Shown: positions 32,597 through 43,060, numbered from the stretch's first letter. The stretch: DNA of 64,000 nt from Acanthosepion esculentum (GCA_964036315.1 OZ038517.1:17547213-17611212), one strand, 5' to 3'. A program made the numbers and translations. The notes: generated from the letters alone by a model not told the origin.

Positions 32597-32800
32597 ATCC
32601 TGATCTTCATTGTCATATTCACAACGTTTCGGCCGTTGTACGCTCCAGCCTTCTCCGGGTGAGTGGACTTTCGAAATCGAACCCTTTATTTCGTCCACCG
32701 GGGTAGATTGTTCTAGTTCCACGTGCCATGCCTCTTCCGGGTTTAATCAGTGGATGAAACCAACGCCTTTATCCACTGGGCCATGTGTCCTTGAAAGGAT
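32597..32800 (-). mobile_element. SINE D: tRNA-like head, body and hammerhead-like 3' module
   Basis: On the minus strand the head near 32796 reads GGACACATGGCCCAGTGGAT with an A-box match (TGGCCCAGTGG). The body carries GAACTAGAACAATCTACCCC and a B-box-like GGGTTCGATTTC. It is followed by the fold at 32660-32623 and the tail GAATATGACAATGAAGATCAGG. The second copy at 45700-46010 has the same order. Confidence 0.68.
32623..32664 (-). ncRNA. Hammerhead-like fold in SINE D
   Basis: Minus strand: CCGGAGAAGGC, loop, CGGCCGAAACGTTGTG. The consensus of the three copies is CTGAAGAAGGCC, loop GGAGCGTACAAC, GGCCGAAACGTT. Here the first box is altered (CGGAGA). AACGTT after GAA is palindromic. Confidence 0.42.
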
Positions 32801-32814
32801 TCGCTTCTAAATTC

Positions 32815-32935
32815 CAATCACCTGAAGGAGGCCGGAGCGTACCACGACCGAAACGTTGTGAATATGGCAGTGAAGATCAGGATAACAGTCCGAACGATGT
32901 AAATAGTGTAAATTACCAAATTTAGTATAGAAAAA
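32815..32935 (+). repeat. Solo SINE D tail in opposite orientation
   Basis: CACCTGAAGGAGGCCGGAGC, GACCGAAACGTTGTGAATAT, then GAAGATCAGGATAACAGTCC. With 32597-32672 it forms an imperfect inverted repeat of about 70 bp around the tRNA-like head. Confidence 0.7.
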
Positions 32936-32989
32936 AAAATGGTTGGTTATAGTCAATGTGTCGAAAACGGAGCTAGTTACATTCTAGTA

Positions 32990-33250
32990 TAGCCGATTGC
33001 ACCCCAAATTACTACCCGTCACGGTGAAAGATGTTTCCTCGGGGATGCACCGTGGCTTGAAAGAATATTTGGGCCTTAAACTAGCCCCATACTTCGCGTG
33101 GAACTTGTATATACGATCCATTGCTAAAGATACAGGAAAAATGGTAAATTCTATCCACCGTTTCAAAAGGTACCAGACTCCATGTGCTACCCTCTATCCT
33201 ACAGTAGCCAGATCTGGCCTTAACCCATTACCTGCCATGAGCCCCATTTG
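32990..33250 (+). pseudogene. LINE reverse transcriptase C-terminal fragment, second family
   Basis: The frame at 32997-33302 reads KEYLGLKLAPYFAWNLYIRS, IAKDTGKMVNSIHRFKRY, then AMSPIWG. LINE RT thumb regions have W-x-x-Y-I-x-x-I-A-K-D and x-x-x-IW patterns, so this is a short LINE relic different from the prolific family. The rest of the frame is noise. Confidence 0.55.
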
Positions 33251-33599
33251 GGGATCTGTTAAAATTAAACTCACTACATGTTATTCCTTGTATTTACATT
33301 GAGTTGCTTACATACATTGCATTTGCAGAGGTATATTTTACAACACTTAGCCTTTAAAGTTTTTATTATTAGCCGTAAGAAGACACTTTCTGTCGTAATT
33401 TTATATTTCAAGAGTAGAAAAATAATGACTATTTTGAAAAGTATTTTTTTATTATTTCTAATCAATATTATTTTTTGATGTTTTAAACACATATATATTT
33501 GATGTTCTAGATTCTATAAAAACGACAATCGTAACTACTGAAATTAAACATAAGGAATAAATAAACTCCTAAGACACCTGTCTGGGCCAAAAATGCACA

Positions 33600-34442
33600 T
33601 TAAAAAATTTGGTAGTTAATAGGTTAAATGGAGTACTATTGTCATCTTTGGACTCCATAAAAACTCAGCTTGTGGAATTAGTAAATACTAAACACTTCAA
33701 ATACCCCGGGTTAGATAACAAATTAAAGATAAGATAAGAAGAAATTGAATATAGAATAGACGATGACAGGGATAGTTTCGCTCAATACCGCCAATTGCTA
33801 CAAAACCAAAACATCAACTTGAACATTCCAGTCTTGTTCGGAAATATCCTCGTCAGATCGAGACTTTCATATGGATGCCATACCTAGGGCCAAACCCATT
33901 CAGAAATATCTCAATTGTCAGCTGTATACAGCCGCTTTCTTAGGTCAATGATTACAAATGGATTGAAGTGAATGAAACCTGTGGGTCATAGAAGGGACCC
34001 CTTGTCTGTAAGCTAGTTGATATTAATTAATATTAATGTGTTCCTTTTTCTTATACATATATTTTTTTCGAAATTGTACTAGAGATATCGTGCATGGTGC
34101 GGCACCAGTTCAGAAATATCTAAACTGTCAGTTGTATAAACCGACTTCTAAGATCAATTGTTAAAAAACAGCTCTGAGGGTCTTGGCAAAGATAATCCTT
34201 CTTTGGATATTGTGGCCTGACGCTACAGAACCACAAACAAGGAAATTGTGCCAAATAAAAAAAAACATATTACTCGAGGACTACCAACAGCAGCAACAAT
34301 TAAAATGGATAGGAACATGTAACTCTAAAAGAAAAAAAAATGACATAATCAAGATGTTGACATTCCAAATCGCTTCAAATAGAAGATCGGGGCGGAAACC
34401 CCCATCAATACAGGAAAGAGTGACAAAAGCTGGATTTAATTA
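33600..34442 (+). pseudogene. RTE-like LINE 3' remnant
   Basis: Several frames carry recognisable post-RT words: NTKHFKYPG, then EIEYRIDDDRDSFAQYRQLL, RSRLSYGCHT, SAVYSRFLRSMITNG. Near 34290-34440 LKWIGTCNSK resembles the LKWIGHVLR motif found near LINE C-termini. Stops, shifts and a second copy of CAGAAATATCTAAACTGTCA at 34111 show rearrangement. Confidence 0.6.
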
Positions 34443-35240
34443 ATCTATTTTTCCTAAAATTTGTTTTAAAAGAAATATTTTATAAATGTCAAACGAAATC
34501 AGTACTGGCAGCTCAAAATGTTTCCTTACAGGGTGATCTGCTAATATTAGCATTAACATAGGAGATGACGAGAACAGATACTACACTTGATATCTACTTG
34601 ACCCCCCACTGAGTCAGGTTGTGACACAGGGTCGGTTTTTAACGTGGAGACCCGAGTGTTTCCACCCGGGCCGCTGGACTTTGCTGGTCTTAGCTGGTCT
34701 TAGCTTGTCAAAGCTGGTCATAGCTGGTCAGAGCTAGACGTAGCCGCGATACTACCAGCGCAGGGACGAATCCCTGTGCCAGGCATGTATCAGTGATCGA
34801 ATCTCAGCCAAAAGGCGATCATTAAGCGAGCGATCTGAGAACAGATACTACACTTTGATCCTAGCCCGATTGCCAGGGAGTCAAGAATAGTTTCACTCGA
34901 GTGTCACTGGTTGCTCGGTTAATAAACGCCAAATGTTTCCTTATAAGGAAACGGCTAATATTACCATTACCATTAAATGCTATAACCTGTTGCCACTCGC
35001 CAGTAAGCTCTTCTTGTGAGTAATGTTCTACAGGTTTTGATGTCAAAAATTTTTCATCAGACTCTCGAATATGATTTTCATTAGAGAAATGTTTTCCCAC
35101 CAAAGCATTGGGCCCCCTGGTCGACGTAGTAAAGGAAAGCCAAAAAAAAAATTGACTGGTCATCAACTGCAGGAAGAAAGAGAGAATATGGTTGGCAGCA
35201 AAAGAAGACACCAAAAAAGCCCAAGACGCAAACCAGGGAG
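34443..35240. repeat. Degenerate repeats with a 10-bp GCTGGTCTTA minisatellite
   Basis: At 34682-34741 GCTGGTCTTA-like decamers repeat about six times. 34620-34650 contains GACACAGGGTCGGTTTTTAA, related to the CACAAGGCCGGTTTAA motif seen at 60.7-61.2 kb. The sequence AGAACAGATACTACACTT occurs at 34571 and 34840. No gene is supported. Confidence 0.55.
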
Positions 35241-35242
35241 GC

Positions 35243-35345
35243 ACGGTGGAGTAATGGATAACGGCTCGGATTGAGGAATCGTAGAGCCGAGTTCGAATTC
35301 CAGTCGAATCCGTAACACCCTTGGGAAAGGTGTGAATCCTCTTCT
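35243..35345 (+). repeat. tRNA-derived SINE head
   Basis: A box GGTGGAGTAATGGATAACGG and B box GTTCGAATTCC are about 40 bp apart. CGGCTCG/CGAGCCG-like arms flank GGATTGAGGAATCGTAG, like an anticodon arm. Related to the minus-strand copy at 19735-19805. Confidence 0.7.
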
Positions 35346-35736
35346 TCTCCCTCCAACTATGGGTAAATAGCAGGACAGACTGGGTATAGCCAGGATTCTA
35401 GGAGAAGGTCAACTCTGAATTCAAAACCATTCGGCGTCTGCACCGGCATCCGGCGGCCTCTTGGTTACTCCTACCTCTGCGTCTGTGGAAATTCTGCGAG
35501 CATATTCCTCCCTCCACTGGGATAGCACGTGTGAAGTTCAAACTCCCTTGTTACTCCGTTTCAAGAATTCGCCACTGTCGCTTGTTTCAGCATTGGCGAC
35601 GGATCGCCGTGCTTGGTCGGTCTTCGTTCCGGACGCGGTGAATTCCTTGGAAGGAGCCGGCTTAACCGATCCACGGTGAATGCCGCAACATACATACATA
35701 CAAGACGCAAGCTAGAAATCAAAGAAATGCAGAAGT
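35346..35736. other. Unassigned sequence
   Basis: No gene or repeat recognised. Open frames at 35461-35679 and 35561-35896 (minus) show no domain. GTTCCGGACGCGGTGAATTC near 35627 is locally CpG-rich. Confidence 0.4.
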
Positions 35737-35740
35737 TTAA

Positions 35741-36142
35741 CCTTTCAACCCTGACCACCGCTTTACCGGTGTTAGAGAAAAATGACTTAATGGTCATCCA
35801 TCGGTTGAACGGTGGGTAAACACTTGCGTCGTGTTTTCCTATTGGTTGTCTTATTTTGAAGAGCCAATCAGAAAAACCGTAATATTCTGATGTCATGGAA
35901 CGTTATACAAACATGTCCGCGATTTTTCATTGCATGTGTTTTGTGTAAAAAGAGATTTTTTTTTACCATGAAACGTGCAGAGTCTCAACCTGGACCGTCA
36001 GGGAAGAAAACAGGGACAAAACGTGCGAGAAAATAACTAGCAAAACATTTTATATCTACTGTGATACATTATATACCAATTATTTGACTCCGGAGCTCAG
36101 GCAGAAGGGAGAAAATTGTTCAGGAACTCAGGGCTCAAAGGG
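35741..36142 (+). mobile_element. piggyBac-type MITE, about 402 bp
   Basis: It is flanked on both sides by TTAA (35737-35740 and 36143-36146), the piggyBac target. The left end CCTTTCAACCCTGA and right end inverse CCTTTGAGCCCTGA agree at 12 of 14 positions. A mini-ORF lies inside. There is no transposase core. Confidence 0.8.
35968..36036 (+). pseudogene. 22-codon ORF inside the piggyBac-type MITE
   Basis: ATG at 35968 to TAA at 36034 encodes MKRAESQPGPSGKKTG followed by TKRARK, a basic, nuclear-localisation-like peptide. Its place in the internal part of a MITE suggests a relic of the parent transposase's first codons. This is inference; no homologue was searched. Confidence 0.4.
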
Positions 36143-36149
36143 TTAAATA

Positions 36150-36620
36150 GGACTTGTATCACTAAAACTTTATTATATCAAATAAAAAATTCTTACAATC
36201 TAAATATATTTTCTGGCTTTAAATAATCTGCAAAGGGTTGATAAGCCGTCAAAATCGAATCAATAATTAATCAAATACAGATAAGCTACACGGGGATGTC
36301 TTTTAGATTTATTTACATTATTTGGAATTTCAATGTATATAAATTACAATGGCCACAAAATGGGGGATTAGTTTACATATGGATTGGAATATAGAATCGA
36401 TCCCCCATTTTATATGCACATTATAATTTCTTGTTTGTTTATCAAATTCTGCTTAGGTATCAATCCAACTCTTTTCCCCTCAGGTATGGGTTAATTAGTA
36501 AGACTTGCATAACTCTACAATTATTATCGCCAAAACAAAAAAAAATTCTTAAAATCTAAAAATATTTTCTGGCTTTAAATAACCGATAAAGGGTTGATAA
36601 GCCGTCAAAATCGAATCAGT
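36150..36620 (-). repeat. Two family X heads flanking a hairpin
   Basis: AAATATATTTTCTGGCTTTA, then GGGTTGATAAGCCGTCAAAA at 36205-36255 and again at 36560-36612. Between them AAAATGGGGGAT (36357-36368) and ATCCCCCATTTT (36398-36409) form a perfect 12-bp inverted repeat. Confidence 0.7.
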
Positions 36621-37050
36621 CAATCTATCGAAATACGCACAAAGCTCTACCCCTGGTGATGATCGAACGCGCACGCGTGAATTTGCTTCTGTTTTTCAGA
36701 CTGTTTTGCCATATACTTTTGTATGATACGACATCAAATGAAAAGAAATAGTATGCTGATTGTGTAGCGCCAATCTACCAAATATCTACGGAACGCCTGC
36801 CTCCGATTTTTTTTTGTTGTTGTTTATTCTTAAATCGGAATTTGAAACCCTGACTTTATTTTCTTGGGCTCTGACCTAACCTATCTGTCGGGAATTAAGA
36901 GAAGACAACAAAGAAACCCATTTTTTGGTTACTCTTCTGCGTAATTCACGCTGGAGTGAGAAAATCTCGTTAGAGATCTCGCGGAGGGAAAAAAACACAC
37001 AGGAAGGAAAACAAGGAATAACTGATGTTATCTAATTTAGTTTCCTTTAC
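36621..37050. other. Unassigned sequence
   Basis: No gene, RNA or repeat recognised. Confidence 0.4.
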
Positions 37051-37059
37051 AAGTTGGCA

Positions 37060-37822
37060 TGCAGCGGATTTTCATTTCCAGCAACGAACCCCTCGCCGAT
37101 TTTCTTTTATTCTCGCCCGCTTCCTTACGCAACAAGATCTTCCTTTTCATCGTCGATGATCAACTTTCAACACTGTCTCATTATTAAGCAATTCTCTACT
37201 TTGCCTCACTCTATCCCCTACTCTCTTTCTTTCTATCCCTTTCTTTTTCTCGCTCTCTCTCTCTCCATTTCTATCTCTTCCTTCTTTTCTCTCTCTTCAT
37301 CTTTCATCTTTCTTCCTACATCTTTTCTTTCTAAGCGTTTCTTTCCTTCTGTCTTTTCTCTATTAATCTTTCATCAGCATCAGCATCATTTTTTCTTCTT
37401 CTTTCCTTTTCTTTCTTTCTTCCTTCTTTTTTCCTTCCTTTCTTCCCTCTTTTATGTCTCTCTTTTTTATTATAACGTCTTCTTGCTGTTGTTTCTCCTT
37501 CTTTCTTTCCTTCGTTCTTTTTCCTTCCTTCCTTCCTTCCTTATTTCCTTCCTTCTTTCTTTCTTACCTTCCTTCCTTCTTTCCTTCTTTCCTACTTTTC
37601 ACAAGGCCTCTTGATGTTGGGTAATAGTTAGCAAGATCTGCCTGTTTCACCATTACTACATTACTATCATCATTGGGGACATAAAAGTAAGTCGACAAGT
37701 GAAATAAACCTGCACTTTCTTTCATGTTATTGTGTTTTGTTTTTCAATTTTTGGCTTGTTCTCATTCTTCCATTTATTCGTCCCGGTCCTTTTTTCCTTC
37801 GTTATATCGAATTATTTACTCC

Positions 37823-37854
<32 letters not shown>

Positions 37855-38310
37855 CTTCTTCTTCTTCTTCTTCTTCTTCTCCTCCTACTACTACTACTAC
37901 TCATTCTTCTTCTTCTTCTCCTTCTTCTTCTCCTCCTCCTCCTCCTTCTTCTTCTTTTTCTCCTCCTCCTCATTCTTCTTCTCCTCCTCCTCCGTCTTCT
38001 TCTTCTTCTTCTTCTTCTTCTTCTTCTTCTATTATATTGTCTTTTTGTGTTGTTGTCCTCCTTTCTTTCTTGTTCTTTCTTTCTTTCTCATCAACCTTTC
38101 TTTCTTTATGTCTTTCCTTCATTCATCATGATCATCATCATCGTCAAAAGCAACACATCTTCTTCTTCTCTGTTTCTTTCTTTTTTTATTATATTGTCTT
38201 TTTGTTGCTGTCCTTTTTTCATTCTTTTTTTTCTTTCTTTCTTTATTTCTCCTCAACCTCCACCTCCTTCTTTTTCTCCTTCTGTTTCTTTTTCTTCTGT
38301 CTTTTCTTCA

Positions 38311-38348
<38 letters not shown>

Positions 38349-38690
38349 ATTCTTCCTCTTCTTTTTCTTCTTGTCTTCAATCTGTTTCTTTCTGTCTTTT
38401 CTTCATTCATCATCATCAACAACAACACATCTTCTTCTTCTTCTTCTTCTTCTTCTTCTGTGTGTCTTTTTTTATTTGTATCACCTTGTCGTTGTTCTCT
38501 TTCCTTCGTTCATTCCTTCCTCATGCCTCTTTTTTGTCTTCTTGCGACTCTTATTTCTTTTTAATTTCCTTTTTTCCATTTTTTTTATTTATTTCTTTCT
38601 TTCTTTCTTCCTTTCTTTCTTTCTTTCTCCTCATTCACCTTCTTCTTCTTCTTGGCCTTCAATCTATCTCCCGATGCCCTCTTTTCCTCG
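37060..38690. repeat. Polypyrimidine tract with CTT, CTTT, CAT and ACT arrays
   Basis: About 1.6 kb of C/T-rich plus strand. It includes (CTT)n near 37825-37880 and 38000-38030, (TCA)n at 38313-38348, and (TTCC)n at 37525-37600. Large ORFs here, up to 362 residues, are Leu/Phe/Ser or Ser-only composition artefacts. Confidence 0.93.
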
Positions 38691-39210
38691 GCGACAAATA
38701 CGAATACAAAGCCTAATGGCGAAGACGATATATGAGGTCACTGAGTTTAAGTTATTTTGTCGAATTTCCTGCGAAATGGACAAACAGGGAGAAACGAGAA
38801 AAAAAAAGGTGTTTGAATGACTTGGCGATGACATAGGAGTGTAAGCAGAAATGGCCACTTGGAAGCCGGATAGAATTAATGGATATTGGCCGGGTCTGTG
38901 GAGACAGCACAAGTGTATGTGTTGGAAACGGAATGACGAGGTAGGGACGGACGACGATTGGATGAACGATAACGCGGGCAGTGGCGTTAATCGGGAAGAA
39001 CAGATTTGGCAGTAAAAAGATCTGTAAGAAGATTTCCGAAGAGGTAATTGGCAAGAAGCGGATATGTAAATGGCTTAACGACTATCAGCACGGAAAGTGG
39101 TAACAGCGAAATGAGTTCAAATTCCAGCGTAACCTCCTAGATTATACCCCGGCCCAAAGTAGTCCAGGGTATGCCCCCAGTATGGAAACTGTTCCGATGA
39201 GTCTTTTTTT
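38691..39210. other. Unassigned sequence
   Basis: No gene supported. Minus-strand frames at 38664-38912 and 38752-39054 overlap one another and lack domains. Confidence 0.4.
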
Positions 39211-39214
39211 TCCT

Positions 39215-39522
39215 AGTGACTCGACTACATGAATTTAAGCAACTAGGTCTCGCTGTTTTGCTGTTGAACTAGCTAAGTGCAAAGGCCACTTCTATTCTAG
39301 CAAGTTCTTTCCTCCAACATCTCGCCTCTTAAGCACTCTTCCAATGTCTTCAAAAATTTTAAGGCAGCGTCAATCGCCATCTTCTGTCTTCCTGAACCCT
39401 GTTTTTTTATTTTCCTTTTACTCACTTCTACTCGCTAAAGTTTTCTCATTCTTTTTTACTCCCTGTAACTCCCCGTGTCCTAGTGGAATTATCACCTTGT
39501 CTGGTGTTTAAAAAAAAATCCC
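39215..39522 (+). pseudogene. Degraded LINE 3' end
   Basis: It holds ATGAATTTAAG, TTCTATTCTAGCAAGTTCTT, TCGCCTCTTAAGCACTCTTC and CTTCAAAAATTTTAAG in the same order as the 3' end of the prolific LINE. It ends with CCGTGTCCTAGTGGAATTAT and a poly-A run. Multiple stops. Confidence 0.65.
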
Positions 39523-39599
39523 CCAGCCCAGATTATATTCTAGGCTAGTGTAGACTAGTTTTTTTATACCTGGGTGTAAATTAGGCTACGACAAAAAGA

Positions 39600-40330
39600 A
39601 AGTGACAGGAAGGAAGGAAGGAAGGAATGAAGGAAGGAAGGAAGGAAACAAAACGACGTTATAACAAAAAGAAAGTGACAGGAAGGAAGGAAGGAAGGAA
39701 GGAAGGAAGGAAGGAAGGAAGGAAGGAAGGAAGGAGGGAAGGAAGGAAGGAAGGAAGGAAGGAAAGAAGGAAGGAAGGAAGGAAGGAAGGAAACAAGACG
39801 ACGTTATAACAAAAAGAAAGTGACAGGAAGGAAGGAAGGAAGGAAGGAAGGAAGGAAGGAAAGAAGGAAGGAAGGAAGGAAACAAGACGACGTTATAACA
39901 AAAAGAAAGTCACAGGAAGGAAGGAAGGAAGGAAGGAAGGAAGGAAGGAAGGAAGGAAGGAAGGAAGAGAGGCAGGAAAAGAAGACGAAATTATAACAAA
40001 AAGAAAGTGACAGGAAGGAAGGAAAGAAGGAAGGAAGGAAGGAAGGAAGGAAGGAAGGAAGGAAGGAAGGAAGGAAGGAAGGAAGGAAAGAAGGAAGGAA
40101 GGAAGGAAGGAAGGAAAAGAAACAAGACGAAATTATAACAAAAAGAAAGTCACAGGAAGGAAGGAAGGAAGGAAGGAAGGAAGGAAGGAAGCAAGGAAGG
40201 AAGGAAGGAAGGAAACAAGACGACGTTATAACAAAAAGAAAGTGACAGGAAGGAAGGAAGGAAGGAAGGAAGGAAGGAAGGAAGGAAGGAAGGAAGGAAG
40301 GAAGGAAGGAAGGAAGGAAGGAAGGAAAAA
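39600..40330. repeat. GGAA tandem array with a 37-bp spacer repeated about seven times
   Basis: (GGAA)n blocks alternate with AACAAGACGACGTTATAACA plus AAAAGAAAGTGACAG. Spacers begin near 39645, 39790, 39880, 39977, 40122 and 40213, with a first partial one at 39590. Minus-strand Pro-Ser-Phe-Leu ORFs are artefacts. Confidence 0.95.
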
Positions 40331-41005
40331 GGAGAAACAACAAGAAAAGGTTCTAATAAAAAGGAAAACAACATAGAGGAAGAGAGCTAGGAAGGAACGT
40401 GTGTAGAAAGGAAGGAAAAAAGGAAAGATGGAAGGAGAAAAGAACGAGAAACGATAACAATACACGAAAAAAGAAGAATGAAACCTGAAAGAATTAATGA
40501 AGGATAAATCAACATTGCACGGATTTGTCTTTGAGAAAGAAAGGCACAAAACTCCAAGCATTTCCTGAATCAAATGGCTCATCCAATCCAAGCAAGAATA
40601 CCAGATCCCATTATCACTATCAAGGATTTTAAAATACGTTAGAGAGTGGACAATCATTCTTCCAGCGGATAACAGAGTAAGCTGAATTAAAAGAATAAAT
40701 GCCTGGTTAGATGCCATTGTGGGGTTACTCATGACCGTTCTTGAATTGGACAAGAGCTAAGGAATCTCTAGTGGAAATGAATGGCAATATATTAGTGGCA
40801 ACGCGTGAGTGAACGTGTCGTTCGGCCGTGTGTTAATAGAAAAAGAGGAGGAGGAATTGTCATCGTAGATTTTGCCCCATCACCGCAATCAAGAGACATG
40901 CAGAGGACGCAAAACAGCGCAAGAAACAATAAGAAAACGACAATACACCGAGCAGAAAAAGAATAGTTCCGGCAAATGCAACACTTCAAAACAGAAAACG
41001 GTAGA
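40331..41005. other. Unassigned sequence
   Basis: The first 150 bp continue purine-rich; the remainder is complex. I recognise no gene. Confidence 0.4.
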
Positions 41006-41110
41006 TTAGTTGATTGTGTTGGGAGGATATCAACACCTCCATGGGTTATTTGATGCCGAAATAAAAAATATTCTGAACGCAAGACTCCAACTAAATATAT
41101 TTTGAACACA
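41006..41110 (+). repeat. Family X head
   Basis: GGATATCAACACCTCCATGGGTTATTTGATGCCGAA-like segment, then a TTGTTGGTAATTG-type tail at 41140-41180. Confidence 0.65.
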
Positions 41111-41265
41111 ACTGCCTGCCTTCAACGACAGATAAAATTTATTGTTGGGCATTTGATTTTTTTTAAAAGTATTGTTGGTAATTGTACTATAAATTTCCTA
41201 GATGTAACCGTATTTTTAATCTTTTTTACAGGTGGATGCAGTTATTATATTTGTGTTTTCTACTA

Positions 41266-41266
<1 letters not shown>

Positions 41267-41306
<40 letters not shown>
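41267..41306. repeat. (TA)n microsatellite
   Basis: About 20 TA units. Confidence 0.93.
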
Positions 41307-41310
<4 letters not shown>

Positions 41311-41394
41311 TGTTTTATTAAAAACGACAGACAATGTACTCCTATTGAACTTTTTATTTAATTTTTTCTTGTGTTCGAACAGCTGCTTTCAACA
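41307..41394 (-). mobile_element. Inverted PLE 5' fragment
   Basis: Its inverse reads GTTCGAACACAAGAAAA, TAAATAAAAAG, TCTGTCGTTTTTAATAAAAC, ATGCATATATA, matching 41660-41735 on the plus strand. It starts exactly at the TA array. Confidence 0.75.
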
Positions 41395-41762
41395 TTTCAA
41401 ATAATGGAGGCTTTAATAATAAAAAAGAAAAAGCCTATCCTTAACAATATTAACTACGAACAAAGCCACAACGTGCTAACCGTATTCGGAAATTAAAACA
41501 CCACTACTACACACTAAGACATGCACATAATGCATACACTCAATTAAGCTGAAAAATCGAATCATCCTTGATAATGGCTAAAGGTATAGCCGAAAGCGCT
41601 CGGAAACATAAAACATTTGGACAGTTCTTACACACCCTTTGTCCAACAAAGAAAGCTCTTGTTCGAACACAAGAAAATTTAAATAAAAAGCTTAACCGTA
41701 GTAACTTGTCTGTCGTTTTTAATGAAACATGCATAAAAGAAGGATTGCTGCCTAATTACACA

Positions 41763-41765
<3 letters not shown>
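41395..41765 (+). mobile_element. PLE unit: endonuclease tail, hammerhead-like fold, ORF start
   Basis: ATGGAGGCTTTAATAATAAA encodes the last endonuclease helix (MEALIIKK). After about 130 bp comes the fold at 41566-41603, then an ORF (41568-41765) ending LSVVFNETCIKEGLLPNYT and running into (TA)n. It is homologous to 22905-23570. Confidence 0.75.
41566..41603 (+). ncRNA. Hammerhead-like fold in the PLE unit
   Basis: CTTGATAATGGCTA, loop AAGG, TATAGCCGAAAGCGCTCGGA. Stem II GGCTA/TAGCC is intact, then GAAA and the palindromic AGCGCT, then C. The first box is imperfect (TGATAA). Confidence 0.45.
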
Positions 41766-41767
<2 letters not shown>

Positions 41768-41805
<38 letters not shown>

Positions 41806-41876
41806 ATATACATATATATATATATACATAAATAGTACTATACTATATATATATATATATCCATAAATACTACTAT

Positions 41877-41941
<65 letters not shown>
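41768..41941. repeat. (TA)n arrays with CATAAATAGTACTA spacers
   Basis: Three TA blocks separated by short ATAAATACTACTATAC-type segments. Confidence 0.93.
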
Positions 41942-41945
<4 letters not shown>

Positions 41946-42213
41946 GCAAAATATGATAAAGAACTCGATTCAGTATCTGATAAACAACTATTTACTCCTG
42001 TCTAAATGGTAAAGCTGATAAGTTTGACAAAGTCAAATTGGGAGCTGATCTAAAAAAAAAAAGGGCCGTAAAAAAAAATGCTCAACCGTAGTAACTTGTC
42101 TGTCGTTTTTAATGAAACATGCATAAAAGAAGGATTGCTGCCTTAATATACAACTATATATATATGTATATACAACTATATATATATATATATATATCCA
42201 TAAATACTACTAT

Positions 42214-42269
<56 letters not shown>

Positions 42270-42400
42270 AATGCAAAATATGATAAACAACTCGATTCAG
42301 TATCTGATAAAACAACTATTTACTCCTGTCTAAATGGTAAAGCTGATAAGTTTGACAAAGTCAAACTGGGAGCTGATCTAAAAAAAAAGGGCCGTCAATC
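41942..42400 (+). repeat. Tandem duplication of PLE 5' region plus TA array
   Basis: GCAAAATATGATAAAGAACT, GTAAAGCTGATAAGTTTGAC is at 41945-42065 and again at 42271-42395. Between them lies a second GTAACTTGTCTGTCGTTTTT PLE fragment (42085-42150) and its own TA array (42165-42265). The unit thus repeats with a period of about 325-385 bp. Confidence 0.8.
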
Positions 42401-42499
42401 TGTTGTAAACTAAAGCTACGAATGGCTTCTTTATTTTAACGTCTCCAAGACGAAATAACCTTTAATCTCCAGTTAGAACATTTTCTTTTTTGCCTTCAA

Positions 42500-43060
42500 C
42501 CAAACATGTTTGATGCTGATCTCCAGGAGAATGACTCACTGCGCCTCCCCGTGCTAGCGTTTTTCTCTGACATGAAGCGGAAAGAGTATATTGCCAGATC
42601 TAGAAAGGTTCGTTCATTGCGTCGTGCTAGACATTTTTTCCCCACTAGAATCTATATAACATCTTTATACTGCGGTCACATCTGGTCTGATGCTTTTACT
42701 ATGCATTTATAGAATTTTGAAAAAAGTCTAAAGAAGAGATTGCAGTGTTATTGGTTCTGACCTGGCATATCGGCTTCCCTGTGTCTTTTCTATAAATATT
42801 TTTATGGTAATTGTATTGATTGTCTTCCCTTTAATCTACCCCTACTTTAGGAATTAAAGTGCACTACGAGATCAATCGACATTTCTTTCTGGTGGAACTA
42901 TAATTCGTATTCTTAAAGACAACGTCATCTTTAATCTCATTAATTCCCGGTCTTCTGCAGCCTTAATAATGTTTTCTCATATTCTTTCACACTCTGTAAC
43001 CAATTGTGTTTTAGTGGCTTTATTGCCTTGATTTCGGGTAAAATGATAAAATATAAAAAA
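42500..43060 (+). pseudogene. Highly degraded LINE 3' region
   Basis: Weakly recognisable coding (42560-42720: MKRKEYIARSRKVRSLRRAR) precedes GATTGCAGTGTTATTGGTTC and TGTCTTTTCTATAAATATTT, which parallel the IQRRICNVIG and CLFYKY segments of the prolific LINE. It ends with CCAATTGTGTTTTAGTGGCT, the family 3' signature. Confidence 0.6.

Noticed and set aside
37732..38820. 362-residue Leu-rich open frame resembling a membrane protein
   Set aside because: Apparent hydrophobicity comes from CTT/TTC trinucleotide repeats, and the other frames give poly-Ser or poly-Phe.
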